Shown one piece after another: positions 44,971 to 55,000 of a stretch of 64,000 nt of DNA (positions are counted from its first letter, which is position 1; each line of letters opens with the position of its first letter). The notes beneath the pieces were generated by a model that saw only the letters and a list, made by a program, of their open reading frames with translations, made no database searches and was not told the origin of the DNA. The DNA is taken from assembly GCF_900104485.1 (NCBI RefSeq), contig NZ_FMXQ01000002.1, positions 496,001-560,000 on the forward strand, read 5' to 3'. The DNA is from Bauldia litoralis (lineage in GTDB: Bacteria > Pseudomonadota > Alphaproteobacteria > Rhizobiales > Kaistiaceae). Both the position numbers and the translations under genes were made by a program.

Positions 44971-45479
44971 TGTTCGGCGAGATCGGGGGCCACCTCCTCA
45001 GCCAGGCGGCGGCAGCGATCCTCGCGTCAATCCTGCTGTCCTTCCTGTTCTCGATCCGGCTGGTGCCAATCAACGGGGTGACGAGATTGTCCTTCGCCCG
45101 GGACCGGTTCCTCGCTTTTGCCGGGATAGCGGTGCCTCTGGCCGTTGTCGCCTTCGCGACCGGATACCTCACGGGCCTCAGTCGCCAACCGGCGGTGACT
45201 GCGACGATCCCGGCGGTCCTGACGCTGATCGGCGGCGTGTTCGCCTATGTGTCTGCCGCCAGGCCCGAAGCCCGTGCGCCGATGGGACTCGGCATCATCC
45301 TCTTCGCCCTGATCCTGGTCCTTTCGACCAACTACTACTCAGCGGCTCGCGAGAGCGGCCGGCTGGGCAGATTGCTGCTCTTGTCGGAGCAGGAGAAGAT
45401 GATCACGACGCGACGCGCCAACATGAACCTCCAGACCGACTTTCCGGCCTGGATGCTGACCGGCGAGCCCAGCCGGTAG
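44970..45479 (+). CDS. four-helix membrane protein closing the M15 cassette
   Basis: A 169-residue membrane protein with four hydrophobic helices: ILASILLSFLFSIRLV, FAGIAVPLAVVAFATGYLTG, AVTATIPAVLTLIGGVFAYVSA and MGLGIILFALILVLSTNYYS, and a short cytoplasmic tail (LLSEQEKMITTRRANMNLQTD). Unknown family. It starts with ATG overlapping the previous stop and ends 4 bases from the convergent carboxylase gene. The tight overlaps of all four genes argue for one functional unit. Confidence 0.7.
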   Translation: MFGEIGGHLLSQAAAAILASILLSFLFSIRLVPINGVTRLSFARDRFLAFAGIAVPLAVVAFATGYLTGLSRQPAVTATIPAVLTLIGGVFAYVSAARPEARAPMGLGIILFALILVLSTNYYSAARESGRLGRLLLLSEQEKMITTRRANMNLQTDFPAWMLTGEPSR

Positions 45480-45482
45480 AAC

Positions 45483-47015
45483 TCACAACGGAATGTTGTC
45501 GTGCTTCTTCCAGGGGTTTTCCAGCGCCTTCCCCCTCAGCAGCCGTAGCGCGCGGGCGACCCGGCGTCGCGTTGCGTGGGGCATGATCACCTCGTCGATA
45601 TAGCCCCGCTCGGCGGCGACGAAGGGCGACATGAAGCGTGCCTCGTATTCCTTGGTGCGCTCGGCGATCTTGTCCGGGTCGCCCGCCTCCTTGCGGTAGA
45701 TGATCTCGACCGCCCCCTTGGCGCCCATCACCGCGATCTCGGCGGTCGGCCAGGCGTAGTTGATGTCGCCGCGCAGGTGCTTCGACGCCATCACGTCATA
45801 GGCGCCGCCATAGGCCTTGCGGGTGATGACGGTCACCTTCGGCACCGTCGCCTCGGAATAGGCGAACAAGAGCTTGGCGCCGTGCTTGATCAGCCCGCCA
45901 TATTCCTGCGCCGTCCCCGGCAGGAAGCCCGGCACGTCGACAAAGGTGACGATCGGGATCGAGAAACAGTCGCAGAACCGCACGAACCGCGCCGCCTTCC
46001 GCGACGCATCGGAGTCGAGCACCCCGGCCAGCACCATCGGCTGGTTGGCGACGAAGCCGCCCGTCCGCCCCTCGACCCGGCCGAAGCCGGTGACGATGTT
46101 GCGGGCGAAGGCCTCGCCGATCTCGAAGAAGTCGCCCTCGTCGACAACCTTGAGGATCAGTTCCTTGATGTCATAGGGCTTGTTGGCGCTGTCGGGGATC
46201 AGCCGGTCGAGCGACACTTCCTCGCGGCCCGGCGGATCGGCGGTCTCGATCTCGGGCGGCTCCGCCCGGTTCGACAGCGGCAGGTAGTCGATCAGCCGCC
46301 GCATCTCGGTCAGCGCCTCGACGTCGTTGTCATAGGCGCCGTCGGCGATCGACGAGCGGGTGGTGTGGACCGAAGCGCCGCCGAGCTCTTCCGGCGTCAC
46401 CGTCTCGTTGGTTACCGTCTTCACCACGTCCGGCCCGGTGACGAACATGTAGCTGCGGCCGCGCACCATGAAGATGAAGTCGGTCATCGCCGGCGAATAG
46501 ACGTCGCCACCGGCGCAGGGACCCATGATCACCGAGATCTGGGGAATGACCCCGGACGCCAGAACGTTGCGCTGGAAGACCTCGGCATAGCCGCCGAGCG
46601 CCGCAACGCCCTCCTGGATCCGGGCGCCGCCGGCATCGTAGAGGCCGATGATCGGCGCGCCGTTCTTCAGCGCCATGTCCTGGACCTTCTGGATCTTCTC
46701 GGCATGGGCTTCCGACAGCGAACCGCCGAACACCGTGAAATCCTTGGCGAAGACGAAGACCGGCCGGCCGTTGACCGTGCCCCAGCCGGTCACCACCCCG
46801 TCGCCGGCGATCTTCTTCTCGGCCATGCCGAAGTCGTTCGACCGGTGCTCGACATACATGCCGAATTCCTCGAACGAGCCCTCGTCGAGCAGCACCTCGA
46901 TCCGTTCACGCGCGGTCAGCTTGCCAAGCTTGTGCTGGGCCGCCACGCGCGCCGCGCCGCCGCCCGCCCGCGCCGCCTGCCGCCGCAACTCCAGCTCTTC
47001 GAGAACTTCCTTCAT
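45483..47015 (-). CDS. pccB: acyl-CoA carboxylase carboxyltransferase (propionyl-CoA carboxylase beta type)
   Basis: A 510-residue carboxyltransferase subunit that transfers CO2 from biotin to propionyl-CoA (or a related acyl-CoA). [80 protein letters not shown] and [51 protein letters not shown] are the crotonase-type CT hallmarks. GAGGGG ribosome binding site before the ATG at 47015. The biotin carboxylase partner (pccA) is not in the window. Methylmalonyl-CoA or ethylmalonyl-CoA pathway use is inferred. Confidence 0.93.
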   Translation of the reverse strand: MKEVLEELELRRQAARAGGGAARVAAQHKLGKLTARERIEVLLDEGSFEEFGMYVEHRSNDFGMAEKKIAGDGVVTGWGTVNGRPVFVFAKDFTVFGGSLSEAHAEKIQKVQDMALKNGAPIIGLYDAGGARIQEGVAALGGYAEVFQRNVLASGVIPQISVIMGPCAGGDVYSPAMTDFIFMVRGRSYMFVTGPDVVKTVTNETVTPEELGGASVHTTRSSIADGAYDNDVEALTEMRRLIDYLPLSNRAEPPEIETADPPGREEVSLDRLIPDSANKPYDIKELILKVVDEGDFFEIGEAFARNIVTGFGRVEGRTGGFVANQPMVLAGVLDSDASRKAARFVRFCDCFSIPIVTFVDVPGFLPGTAQEYGGLIKHGAKLLFAYSEATVPKVTVITRKAYGGAYDVMASKHLRGDINYAWPTAEIAVMGAKGAVEIIYRKEAGDPDKIAERTKEYEARFMSPFVAAERGYIDEVIMPHATRRRVARALRLLRGKALENPWKKHDNIPL

Positions 47016-47221
47016 GACGCCCCTCACCTCGCGCAACCGTCTGTTGGGCCGAAACTATCCCGGCCGGACGGATTCCGCCACGCCGGAGCCGGACAACCCG
47101 CCGCAGGCCCCGCCCACGGCCGGCAGTCAGCGCCCCGGCATGACTTGATTCCGCCGGATCGCCCCTCTAGTCATGGCCCCGCGGCGCCGATTTCAAGCCG
47201 CCTGGACACCCTTCGCGACGC

Positions 47222-48166
47222 ATGACCCTCGTTTGCATCACAATCTGCACTGCCGGACGGCCGGGCATGCTGACCGAATGCCTGCGCTCGGTCGTCTCCC
47301 AGGAGGCGCCGGCGGGCTGCGATGTCGAACTGATCCTCATCGACAACAACCCGGTCCCGCAGACCACGGCCATCGCCGCGACGATCGCCGCCGAGGCGCG
47401 CTTTCCCGTCACCATGGTGCACGAGTCGGAGCCCGGCATCCCCCAGGCCCGCAATCGCGGCGTCGAGGAGGCGCTGGCTCGCGGCGCCGACTGGATCGTC
47501 TGCATCGACGACGACGAGATCGCCGATCCGCGCTGGCTGGCCAATCTCATCGAGGCCGGCATCGCCCACAAGGGCGACGTGGTGATGGGCAAGCTGGTCA
47601 AGATCTATCCCGAGCGCCTGCCGCTCTTCGTCCTGCCGACCAACTATCCGCCGCGCCGCGAGGGCGAGGAACTGGAAGTCGCCTATACCCACAACGTCGC
47701 CTTTGCCCGCTGGCTGGTCGATCCCGAGCACGGCGGCCTCCGCTTCGACGAGAGCCTGCGCTTCGCCGGCGGCAGCGATTCCCATTTCTTCCGCCGCGCC
47801 CGCAAGATCGGCGCCCGCATCGTCGGAACCGAAACATCGGTCGTCCGCGAGAGCCAGGTGCCGGAGCGCCTCACCCTCAAGTGGCAGCTGCGCCGCGAAT
47901 ATCGCGTCGGCGCCGGCATGGCGCGCTCGGAAGCCCGGCTCGATGTCCCCGGGCGCCAGCGCCGCCGCCGCCCCGACCAGCTGATCTTCCGCATCTTCCG
48001 GATGATCGTCACCATCATCCTCTCGCCGCTGCTGCTGGTCTTCGGCTTCAGGCGCTTCGAGACCACGGTCGCCGCGGCCCTGCGCAAGCTTGCCGCCTCG
48101 GCCGGCGCCCTCTCGGCCCATTTCGGAAAGCTGCCCAACCCGTATCGCAAGCTCGACGGCTATTGA
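47222..48166 (+). CDS. family 2 glycosyltransferase
   Basis: A 314-residue GT2 protein. LVCITICTAGRPGMLTECLRSVVSQEAP, VELILIDNNPVP and GIPQARNRGVEEALARGADWIVCIDDDEIADPRW make up the donor-binding half with a DDDE metal site. GGSDSHFFRRARKIGARIVGTETSVVRESQVPERLT is the acceptor-side segment. A C-terminal hydrophobic stretch (IFRMIVTIILSPLLLVFGFRRF) suggests membrane attachment. Located on the opposite strand between pccB and atp12, so it looks inserted into an otherwise minus-strand housekeeping run. Confidence 0.93.
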   Translation: MTLVCITICTAGRPGMLTECLRSVVSQEAPAGCDVELILIDNNPVPQTTAIAATIAAEARFPVTMVHESEPGIPQARNRGVEEALARGADWIVCIDDDEIADPRWLANLIEAGIAHKGDVVMGKLVKIYPERLPLFVLPTNYPPRREGEELEVAYTHNVAFARWLVDPEHGGLRFDESLRFAGGSDSHFFRRARKIGARIVGTETSVVRESQVPERLTLKWQLRREYRVGAGMARSEARLDVPGRQRRRRPDQLIFRIFRMIVTIILSPLLLVFGFRRFETTVAAALRKLAASAGALSAHFGKLPNPYRKLDGY

Positions 48167-48242
48167 GCGTCGGACGCCTGAATACGCGCGACGCCACCAC
48201 CTAAAACAAAATTAAATCAATCCATTACGCCAGAGAAGCGAC

Positions 48243-49028
48243 TCAATCTCTGAGCGAATTAGCCACATCCCGCGCCCGTTCCAGGATCAGCGCCGCCGCC
48301 GCCAGGTCCGCGAAACGGGCCGCCCGCCGGGTCAACGCCGCATCGTCCGTGCCCCATTTGGCCATCTGCCAGTCCTCGTCGATATGGGCAGCGGCCCAGG
48401 CTTCCGCCGGCGTCAGCCGCCCCCGCGCCAGCGCCAGCCCGATCACCGCCGAGCCGGTCAGTGTCGTCGCGGTATGGAGTGCGGCGAGGCCGAGCGCGTC
48501 GAACGGCTCCACGGCGCGGGCGATCGCCGCCATGGCCGCCTCGTCCTGCGTGACATGGACGATGCCCCGGGTCATCACCAGCCGGGCGCCGAGGTCGTCC
48601 CGCGCCCAGTCGACCAGCGGAGCCCACGCTAAATCCTCGGCCGCGATCAGTCCCTCCGGCCCCTCGGCCCGGTAGCAGATCAGGTCGGCGCCGGCATGGG
48701 TGATGAGGTCGGCGCGCACCGCCTCCATCGCGTCGACCACCCGGTCAAGCGCCGTGTTGACCAGCCGGGTCAGCGGCATGCGCGACGGATCGATGGTCTC
48801 CGCCTGCGCCTCCCACTCCGCCGCAAGCGCCTCCGCGACGGCCGCATCACGCACCGCGAGCAGGTTCTTCGCCGGCGTCCGCGCCGTGCGCCCGTCGAGC
48901 AGCAGCGCATGGCCGCCCCCCTCGCCCGGACCGATCGAGACGGCCTTGTAGAACCGCTTCGGCAGGATCGGCCGGGTCAGCCGCCGGGAGACCGCCTCGG
49001 GATTGGCAATCGGCTTGTCGTCGCTCAC
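48243..49028 (-). CDS. ATP12-family F1-ATPase assembly chaperone
   Basis: A 261-residue chaperone for the alpha subunit of F1-ATP synthase, a family shared by mitochondria and alphaproteobacteria. RFYKAVSIGPGEGGGHALLLDGRTARTPAKNLLAV is the N-terminal domain. EWEAQAETIDPSRMPLTRLVNTALDRV is the most conserved region, and AHIDEDWQMAKWGTDDAALTRRAARFADL is near the C-terminus. The start is a GTG at 49028 with an AGGCGG ribosome binding site. Downstream of rluA-type and aldo/keto reductase genes in the same direction. Strong indicator of alphaproteobacterial origin. Confidence 0.96.
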   Translation of the reverse strand: MSDDKPIANPEAVSRRLTRPILPKRFYKAVSIGPGEGGGHALLLDGRTARTPAKNLLAVRDAAVAEALAAEWEAQAETIDPSRMPLTRLVNTALDRVVDAMEAVRADLITHAGADLICYRAEGPEGLIAAEDLAWAPLVDWARDDLGARLVMTRGIVHVTQDEAAMAAIARAVEPFDALGLAALHTATTLTGSAVIGLALARGRLTPAEAWAAAHIDEDWQMAKWGTDDAALTRRAARFADLAAAALILERARDVANSLRD

Positions 49029-49041
49029 GCCCGCCTCGTCG

Positions 49042-49974
49042 TCAGATGCTGAGCGACGGCTCATACGCGGCCAGGACATCGTACCAGTCCTGCCGGTCGA
49101 GCGGATTGTTGACCGCCTGGATCGCCCCCTCGAGCCGCTCGCGCTTGCCCGAACCGATGATCGGCACGCCCCTGGCCGGATGCCGCGCGACGAAGGCAAT
49201 CGCCGCCTCGGCCGCGCCGGCAAGCCCGTTCCGCTTCGCCACTTCGGCCAGGACGCCACGGATCCGCACGACGCGCTCGTCGTCGCCGGTCATAAGCCGG
49301 CCGCCGCCGATCGGCGACCAGATCATCGGAACGTGTCCATCCAGCATCGCCGTATCGAACACCCCGTTGGAGATCGGCTCGACATGGATCGGCGAGAATT
49401 CGACCTGGTTGGTGACCACCGGCGCCTTCAGCTTCGAGGTCAGCAGCTTCAGCCGCGACGGCGAGAAGTTCGAGACGCCGACATGCTTCGTCTTGCCCTC
49501 GGCGATCAGCGCGTCGAGCGCCCCGGCGGTCTCGGCCGGCTCCATCAGGTAGTCCGGCCGGTGCAGCAGGATCGCGTCGGCGTAATCGATGCCGAGCTTC
49601 TCCAGCGAGCGGTCGACCGACCGGCGGATCTCCTTTTCGCTGAAGTCGAAGTGGCGGACCCGATTGACCGTCCGGTGCGGCGAAATCCGCTGGATCCCGG
49701 CCTTGGTGACGATCTCGAACTTGTCGCGCCCGACCTCCGCGATCGCCTTGCCGAGGAATTCCTCCACCGTATAGGGATGGGGAATGCCGTAGACATTGGC
49801 GGTGTCGAGGGTCGTCACCCCGTGGTCGAGCAGGAAGCGGAGGAAATCCGCCAGTTCGCCCACCGAGGAAAACTGCTCCTCGCAGCGCATCGAGCCCCAG
49901 ATGACGCTGGAGAATTCCGGCCCGCCGGCATGCATCCGGACCCGGCCGGCCTGCGTGGTGTCGTCCGTCATCAT
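49042..49974 (-). CDS. aldo/keto reductase (YdhF-like)
   Basis: A 310-residue NAD(P)H-dependent TIM-barrel reductase. FSSVIWGSMRCEEQFSSVGELADFLRFLLDHGVTTLDTANVYGIPHPYTVEEFLGKAI holds the catalytic Asp/Tyr region; the segment DYADAILLHRPDYLMEP and VTNQVEFSPIHVEPISNGVFD follow, and GVPIIGSGKRERLEGAIQAV is the cofactor phosphate loop. Overlaps the rluA-type gene by 4 bases (ATGA), so translationally coupled. Substrate unknown. In related genomes the slot between the synthase gene and atp12 usually holds a HAD-family hydrolase, as I recall. Confidence 0.93.
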   Translation of the reverse strand: MMTDDTTQAGRVRMHAGGPEFSSVIWGSMRCEEQFSSVGELADFLRFLLDHGVTTLDTANVYGIPHPYTVEEFLGKAIAEVGRDKFEIVTKAGIQRISPHRTVNRVRHFDFSEKEIRRSVDRSLEKLGIDYADAILLHRPDYLMEPAETAGALDALIAEGKTKHVGVSNFSPSRLKLLTSKLKAPVVTNQVEFSPIHVEPISNGVFDTAMLDGHVPMIWSPIGGGRLMTGDDERVVRIRGVLAEVAKRNGLAGAAEAAIAFVARHPARGVPIIGSGKRERLEGAIQAVNNPLDRQDWYDVLAAYEPSLSI

Positions 49975-51065
49975 TTGTCCTCCCTCGGATCGGCATCGCC
50001 CATCGCGGCATCGAAGCCGAGAAGGTTCCAGCTCTGTTGCATATGGAGCGGCAGCGGCGCGGAAACGTCGAGCGTGCCGCCGGCCGGATGCGGGATCACC
50101 AACCGCCGGGCGTGCAGGTGCAGCCGGTTCTGGATCCCGCCGGGAAAGTCCCACTCGTCCTCGGCCGTAAAATACTTGGCGTCACCGATGATCGGATGGC
50201 CGATATGGGCGGCATGGGCGCGCAACTGGTGCGTCCGGCCGGTGACCGGCTTCATCGTCAGCCAGGCGAGTTTCTGGCCGGCCTTGTCGACCACCGAATA
50301 GAGCGACACGGCGTGGCTGGCGTCGTCGGAGCCGTGCCGCGCCACCTTCATCTTCTCGCCCTCGGCGCCCTCGCCCCGGGCAAGCCAGGTCGAGACCCGC
50401 CCCTGCGGCGGCTTCGGCACGCCCTTGACCAGCGCCCAGTAGATCTTGCGGGTCGAGCGCCGGCGGAAGGCGGCGGCGAGGTGCTGGGCCGCCAGCCGGG
50501 TCCGCGCCACGACGATCACGCCGGAGGTCTCGCGGTCGAGGCGATGGACCAGCCTTGGCTTCTGCCCCTTGCGGTCGCGCATCGCCTCGAGCATCCCGTC
50601 GAGGTGACGGGTCAGCCCGGAGCCGCCCTGGACGGCGAGCCCCGCCTGCTTGTTGAAGACGAAGACCTCGTCGTCCTCGTGCAGCAGCATCGCCCGCAGG
50701 AGTTCGATATCGGCATGGTTGCCGCCGGCCTTCAGCGCCAGGCGGAACGCCGCCCCGGGGCCGGTGTCCCGCGCCGGGCCGGCCGGGCGCGCGTCGTCCG
50801 ACGCCGCGCCGCCGCCCGCCCCGCTGGCGCGCGGCCGATCGTCGACCGGACCTTCCCCGGCCCGCAAGGGCGGGATCCGCACCACCTGCCCCGGCTCGAC
50901 CCGCGTGCTGGTCTTGACGCGGCCGCCGTCGACCCGCACCTGGCCCGACCGGATCAGCTTCTGCAGGTGGCCGAAGGAGAGGCCCGGATAATGTGCATTG
51001 AACCAGCGATCGAGGCGCATCCCGGCCTCGTCCGCATCGACGGTTCTGGTTTCGATCTTTGCCAT
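49971..51065 (-). CDS. RluA-family 23S rRNA pseudouridine synthase (RluC-like)
   Basis: A 364-residue RNA-modifying enzyme. The S4 RNA-binding domain is at residues 1-70 (MRLDRWFNAHYPGLSFGHLQKLIRSGQVRVDGGRVKT). The catalytic RluA domain begins near 125 with VFVFNKQAGLAVQGGSG and has the active-site Asp in PRLVHRLDRETSG, followed by YWALVKGVP and TGRTHQLRAHAAHIGHPIIGDAKY. An alanine/glycine-rich linker of about 35 residues joins the domains. The target is probably positions U955/U2504/U2580-equivalents of 23S rRNA by homology. Forms an operon with the aldo/keto reductase and probably atp12. Confidence 0.95.
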   Translation of the reverse strand: MAKIETRTVDADEAGMRLDRWFNAHYPGLSFGHLQKLIRSGQVRVDGGRVKTSTRVEPGQVVRIPPLRAGEGPVDDRPRASGAGGGAASDDARPAGPARDTGPGAAFRLALKAGGNHADIELLRAMLLHEDDEVFVFNKQAGLAVQGGSGLTRHLDGMLEAMRDRKGQKPRLVHRLDRETSGVIVVARTRLAAQHLAAAFRRRSTRKIYWALVKGVPKPPQGRVSTWLARGEGAEGEKMKVARHGSDDASHAVSLYSVVDKAGQKLAWLTMKPVTGRTHQLRAHAAHIGHPIIGDAKYFTAEDEWDFPGGIQNRLHLHARRLVIPHPAGGTLDVSAPLPLHMQQSWNLLGFDAAMGDADPREDK

Positions 51066-51135
51066 GGGTGTCCGAATGATTGCAGCGAGCCTGCCTGTAG
51101 CATCATGGCACCGCGGTTGCGAGCCGTGAGGCCGC

Positions 51136-51528
51136 TCAGGACAGGCTGCGCACGATCCACAGCCCGAGCAGGAGCCCGCCGATCGACAGGATGACATTGG
51201 CTAGGATATAGGCCGCGGCAAGCCCCGGCTCCCCCCGCTCCCATAACAAGGCGCTGTCCAGCGAGAAGGCCGAGAAGGTGGTGAACCCGCCGAGAAAGCC
51301 CGTCGTCAGGAAAAGCCGGGCATGCTGGGTCCAGTTGGCGCCGGCGCGAAAGGCCAGCCAGCCGGCGATCAATCCCATCAGCACCGAGCCCGCGGCATTG
51401 ACGATCAGCGTCCCCCACGGGAAGTTGATGCCGATCGCCCGCATCGCCACGAGGTTGACCCCGTGCCGCGACGCAGCACCCAGCCCGCCGCCGATAAACA
51501 CCAGCAGCCAGGGCGCCAGCCCGTTCAC
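51136..51528 (-). CDS. crcB: fluoride efflux channel CrcB/Fluc
   Basis: A 130-residue dual-topology membrane protein with four helices. LVFIGGGLGAASRHGVNLVA, FPWGTLIVNAAGSVLMGLIAGWLA and FLTTGFLGGFTTFSAFSLDSALLW are the defining motifs, the GGFTTFS segment lining the fluoride pore. Its ATG overlaps the stop of the upstream gamma-glutamylcyclotransferase gene, so no leader for a fluoride riboswitch exists. Usually found between rarA and rluC in this order as I recall; here rarA is 10 kb away. Confidence 0.97.
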   Translation of the reverse strand: MNGLAPWLLVFIGGGLGAASRHGVNLVAMRAIGINFPWGTLIVNAAGSVLMGLIAGWLAFRAGANWTQHARLFLTTGFLGGFTTFSAFSLDSALLWERGEPGLAAAYILANVILSIGGLLLGLWIVRSLS

Positions 51529-51992
51529 GCGCCCACCATCGTCTTCACCGACCTGAGCATCGCCACGTAAGCCTCCGGAAAACCGTGATGGATGGCGCCG
51601 TCGAGCAGGTGCTTCACATAGTCCTCCGACGGCAGCCCGGGATCGGGCGAGGGATTCGCCACATAGGTTACCGTCTCGACCACGCCGGCATCCAGCCTCG
51701 CGACCCGGACCGATGCCCGCAGGTAGCGGCTTTCATCCGGCCGATCGGCAAAATGCCCCTCCCGCGCATCGAGCGCCTCCAGGTCCTGAGCCGACATCCG
51801 GTAAAGGGCCCCCCAGACAACCTCCCCTGCCGCCGCCCCGATACTGGCCACCGCGCAGCGTCTGACGGGGGAATGCCGAGGAAAATGCAGCCGGTACCCG
51901 TCCAGCCGTCCCACAGCCACATGCGGCGACCCCGGACACCGCAGCGCCCACTGGACCGGATCGAGATTGGAGCCATAGGCGAAGTAGATCAT
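51525..51992 (-). CDS. gamma-glutamylcyclotransferase-fold protein
   Basis: A 155-residue GGCT/AIG2-like protein. MIYFAYGSNLDPVQWALRCPGSP contains the YGSNL glutamyl-binding loop at residues 5-9. LDALDARE-type segment (LEALDAREGHFADRPDESRYLR) provides the catalytic Glu. Such enzymes release 5-oxoproline from gamma-glutamyl compounds. The ATG at 51992 is the family start. It overlaps crcB by 4 bases. A decayed fragment of the same gene is found at 55881-55967. Confidence 0.94.
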   Translation of the reverse strand: MIYFAYGSNLDPVQWALRCPGSPHVAVGRLDGYRLHFPRHSPVRRCAVASIGAAAGEVVWGALYRMSAQDLEALDAREGHFADRPDESRYLRASVRVARLDAGVVETVTYVANPSPDPGLPSEDYVKHLLDGAIHHGFPEAYVAMLRSVKTMVGA

Positions 51993-52073
51993 TGCGGGTC
52001 CGTCGCAAGGTCGACGCGGGGGCCGACCCCGCGCCTCGGGACTAGCCGCCGCGCAGTCGCGAGGCAACCCGCG

Positions 52074-55000
52074 TCACGCCGCCGCAAGGAAGAGAAAATC
52101 GTCGGCGTCGAGGCTGGAGAGACGGGTCTTGGCGACAACCAGCTTGTCGCCGCCGCCGAAGTCGAAGACCGTGTCGCGCCCGTCGCGGTAAGCCGTGTCG
52201 ACCAGCGCGGCAAAAGAGGTGATCCCCTCGACATCCAGCGAGATGACGTCGCCCGGGATCGTCCACCACAGGAAGGTCAGGTCGCCGACGAAGTCCCCTA
52301 TCCGGTCCGTCCCATCGCCATCGCGATAGATAAACACGTCCGGGCCCAGTCCGCCCAGCAGGGTGTCGTCCCCTTCGCCCCCGCCAAGGGTATCGGCGCC
52401 CAGGCCGCCACGCAGGTCGTCGTCGCCCGCCCCGCCATAGAGCGTGTCGTCGCCGATCTCGCCCTTGAGGCTGTCGTTCCCGTCGCCGCCGAAGATCAGG
52501 TCGTCGCCAAAGCCGCCGTCGATCTGGTCGTCCCCGCCGCCGCCATCCAGCCGATTGGCCGAGAAGTCACCCGAAAGCTTGTCGTCGAAGTCCGAGCCGG
52601 TGAGATTCTCGATCCCCTTCAGGCGATCGAAGCCGGCGCCCTGCGTGTTCTGGCTGCCGGATTTGAGAAGCGACACCGTCACGCCGCTTTCAGCGTCGGC
52701 ATAGTTCGCGGTGTCGAGCCCTGCGCCGCCGTTGAGGAGGTCGTTTCCGGCGCCGCCGGACAGCGTGTCGTCGCCGTCGCCGCCATGAACCTTGTCGTTG
52801 CCGCCATGGCCGTGAAGGTCGTCGTCGCCATCCTCCCCGCGAAGGACATTGGCAAACCCGTTGCCGACCAGTCTGTCATCGCCGCCGCCGCCGGTGGCGT
52901 TCTCGATAACCACGCCGTTGGCGATCGTCACGCCGCCGAACACGCCGGCGACGTAGGAGACAAACCCGCCGCCACCCGGCTCATAGGCCAGCGTCGCGGC
53001 ATTCAGGTCGATCACCGCATCGAGATCGCCGTCATACCGGATCTCGTCGCGCCCCCCGGTATCCCAGATCGTCCGGTAGCCGGTGCCAACCGCGTTCGCG
53101 CCGTCGAGCCCATAAACGTCGTTCCCCGAACGATAATCGGCGTTCGGTGCATACTTGGCGTGCAGCGCCGCGATATCGAGCGCCGCCGGCCCGGTCTGGA
53201 AGCCGTAATCGAGCACCGACGATGGCAGCGCGCCATTCGGCCCCGTTTCCCAGCCCTCGTTGTAGCTCATCACCGTGAAGGCGGTCTGGTTGAGTTCATA
53301 GAACCCGAGGTCCGGACGCTGCTCGACCCCGAGCATCCGGTCACCGTCGAAATAGGGTCCGGTGTCGTGAGTGTGTTTGAGGCCGAGGCCGTGGCCGATC
53401 TCGTGGACGAGGACTTCATAGAACGCCCCGCCGACGGCAAGCGTATCGGCGAACTCCGGCTGGGTTTCGGGCGCTAACAGGTCGAAGACGCCGAGACCGG
53501 CATAGGCCGTGTCGGGAGCGCCAAAATACCCCCCGACATTGGTGTCCCAGTCGTCGACAAGCACGAAGTCGGCCTCAGCCTCGCTCGCCACCTCGACGAA
53601 CTGGATGTCGATGACCGCCTCGTAGGCGTCGAACGCGCTGCGGATTGCCGTCTTGCCAAGGTCGGTCCAGGCCTCTCCGGTGAAGTCGGCACTATCGAAC
53701 GCGCCGACATCCGGGTAGGCGTATCCCTCTTCGGCAAACCAGTAGGCGATGACGTTGCCGCCGACCGCGCTGCCATCGTCGATGGAATCGACCGGCGAAA
53801 CCGCTATCGGATCGTCGGACAGGCGAACCGTGTATCCGCCGGTGTCGTCTAAGTCGTAGGGGAAGAGGTCGAGAACGTAGGCCCCGCTTTCGGTCGGGTA
53901 GAAGTAGCTCGTGTCGACGCCGCCGAGCCCGCTGTTGAACCCTTCGCTGAACACCGCGCCGCCGGCATCGCGGATCTGGTAGTAGTAGCCGCCGATCGGC
54001 TGTGCTCCGTCCGGCCCGATCTCGATCGTGTAGGCGACGCCGCCGTCGAGAAGGTAGCTGAACACATCGTTGTCGAAGACCGCCTCGATATCCCCCTGGT
54101 AGGTGGCGCCAATCGCCGCCGCCGTCGCCTCTCCCGCCGTATCGCCGTGGTCGTCGTCGATGGTCGTCTCGGTGAAGGTGATGCCGTAGGCGCCGAAGCC
54201 GCCGGAGGAATCGGTGATCTCGAGCGTCGCGGAGTTCGACACCGCCTTGAAGACCAGCGGGACGCCTGATGCGATGTCGATCTGGCTCCCGTAGATCGAG
54301 GGCCCGTAGTCGACCAGGTCGAAGCCCGGCCCCGGCAGGCCGGCGCCATCAACCGCCAGGACGTAGGACTTGCCGACCTCGGTTGCCAGCTTGAAGACAT
54401 CGCGGTCCCCGCTTCCCTCGAGGCTTCCGTCGATGGTGCTTCCCGCCACGACCACATCGTCCACCACGACCGCGAAGTCGGGAAAATCGTCGAGCCAGGC
54501 GTTGAGTTCATAGGACGACGCCGTCGACAGCGCGTCGACGGCGCCAACGTAATATGTGCCCGAGGTGGACGCCGTGAAGTGGATGTAGGAGAGGTTGCCC
54601 GACGCGGTGTCGCTCGCCAGCAGCGTCCCGCTGCTGTCGTGAATGCCGAGCAGCGGCGCGTCGCCGGGCGCCCCGGGATAGGCGTAGAAGGAATAGCTCT
54701 GGCCGGCGACCAGCGAGATGGCGAACCAGTCGGTGTCCCCGTCAAACTCGAGGTCGCCGAAGGCCACACCGTCCACGGCGATCGTTCCGGTCGTCCCGAC
54801 ATCGCCGGCATGGTCGTCCGCGACCGTCACCTCGGCGATCGTCAGGTCGTAGTCCCCGGTGTTGTAGGGCGCTTCCGCCGACAGGTAATAAGTGCCCGTT
54901 GCCGTCGGCGAGAAGACAAGCAGCGAGTCGACGATCGCCGGGTAGTCGATGTCGTCATTGACCGCGACCTTCGTCCCCGCCGCGTCGAAGAGGTTGAGCC

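Noticed and set aside
43431-45479. Prophage assignment for the M15 cassette
   Set aside because: No integrase, terminase, capsid, tail or attachment-site features are seen; neighbours are ordinary chromosomal genes.
51529-51600. Fluoride riboswitch for crcB
   Set aside because: crcB overlaps the preceding gene, so there is no untranslated leader to hold one.
51585-53477. 630-codon plus-strand frame opposite the protease gene
   Set aside because: Mirror of RTX and PPC repeats on the coding strand; no independent signals.
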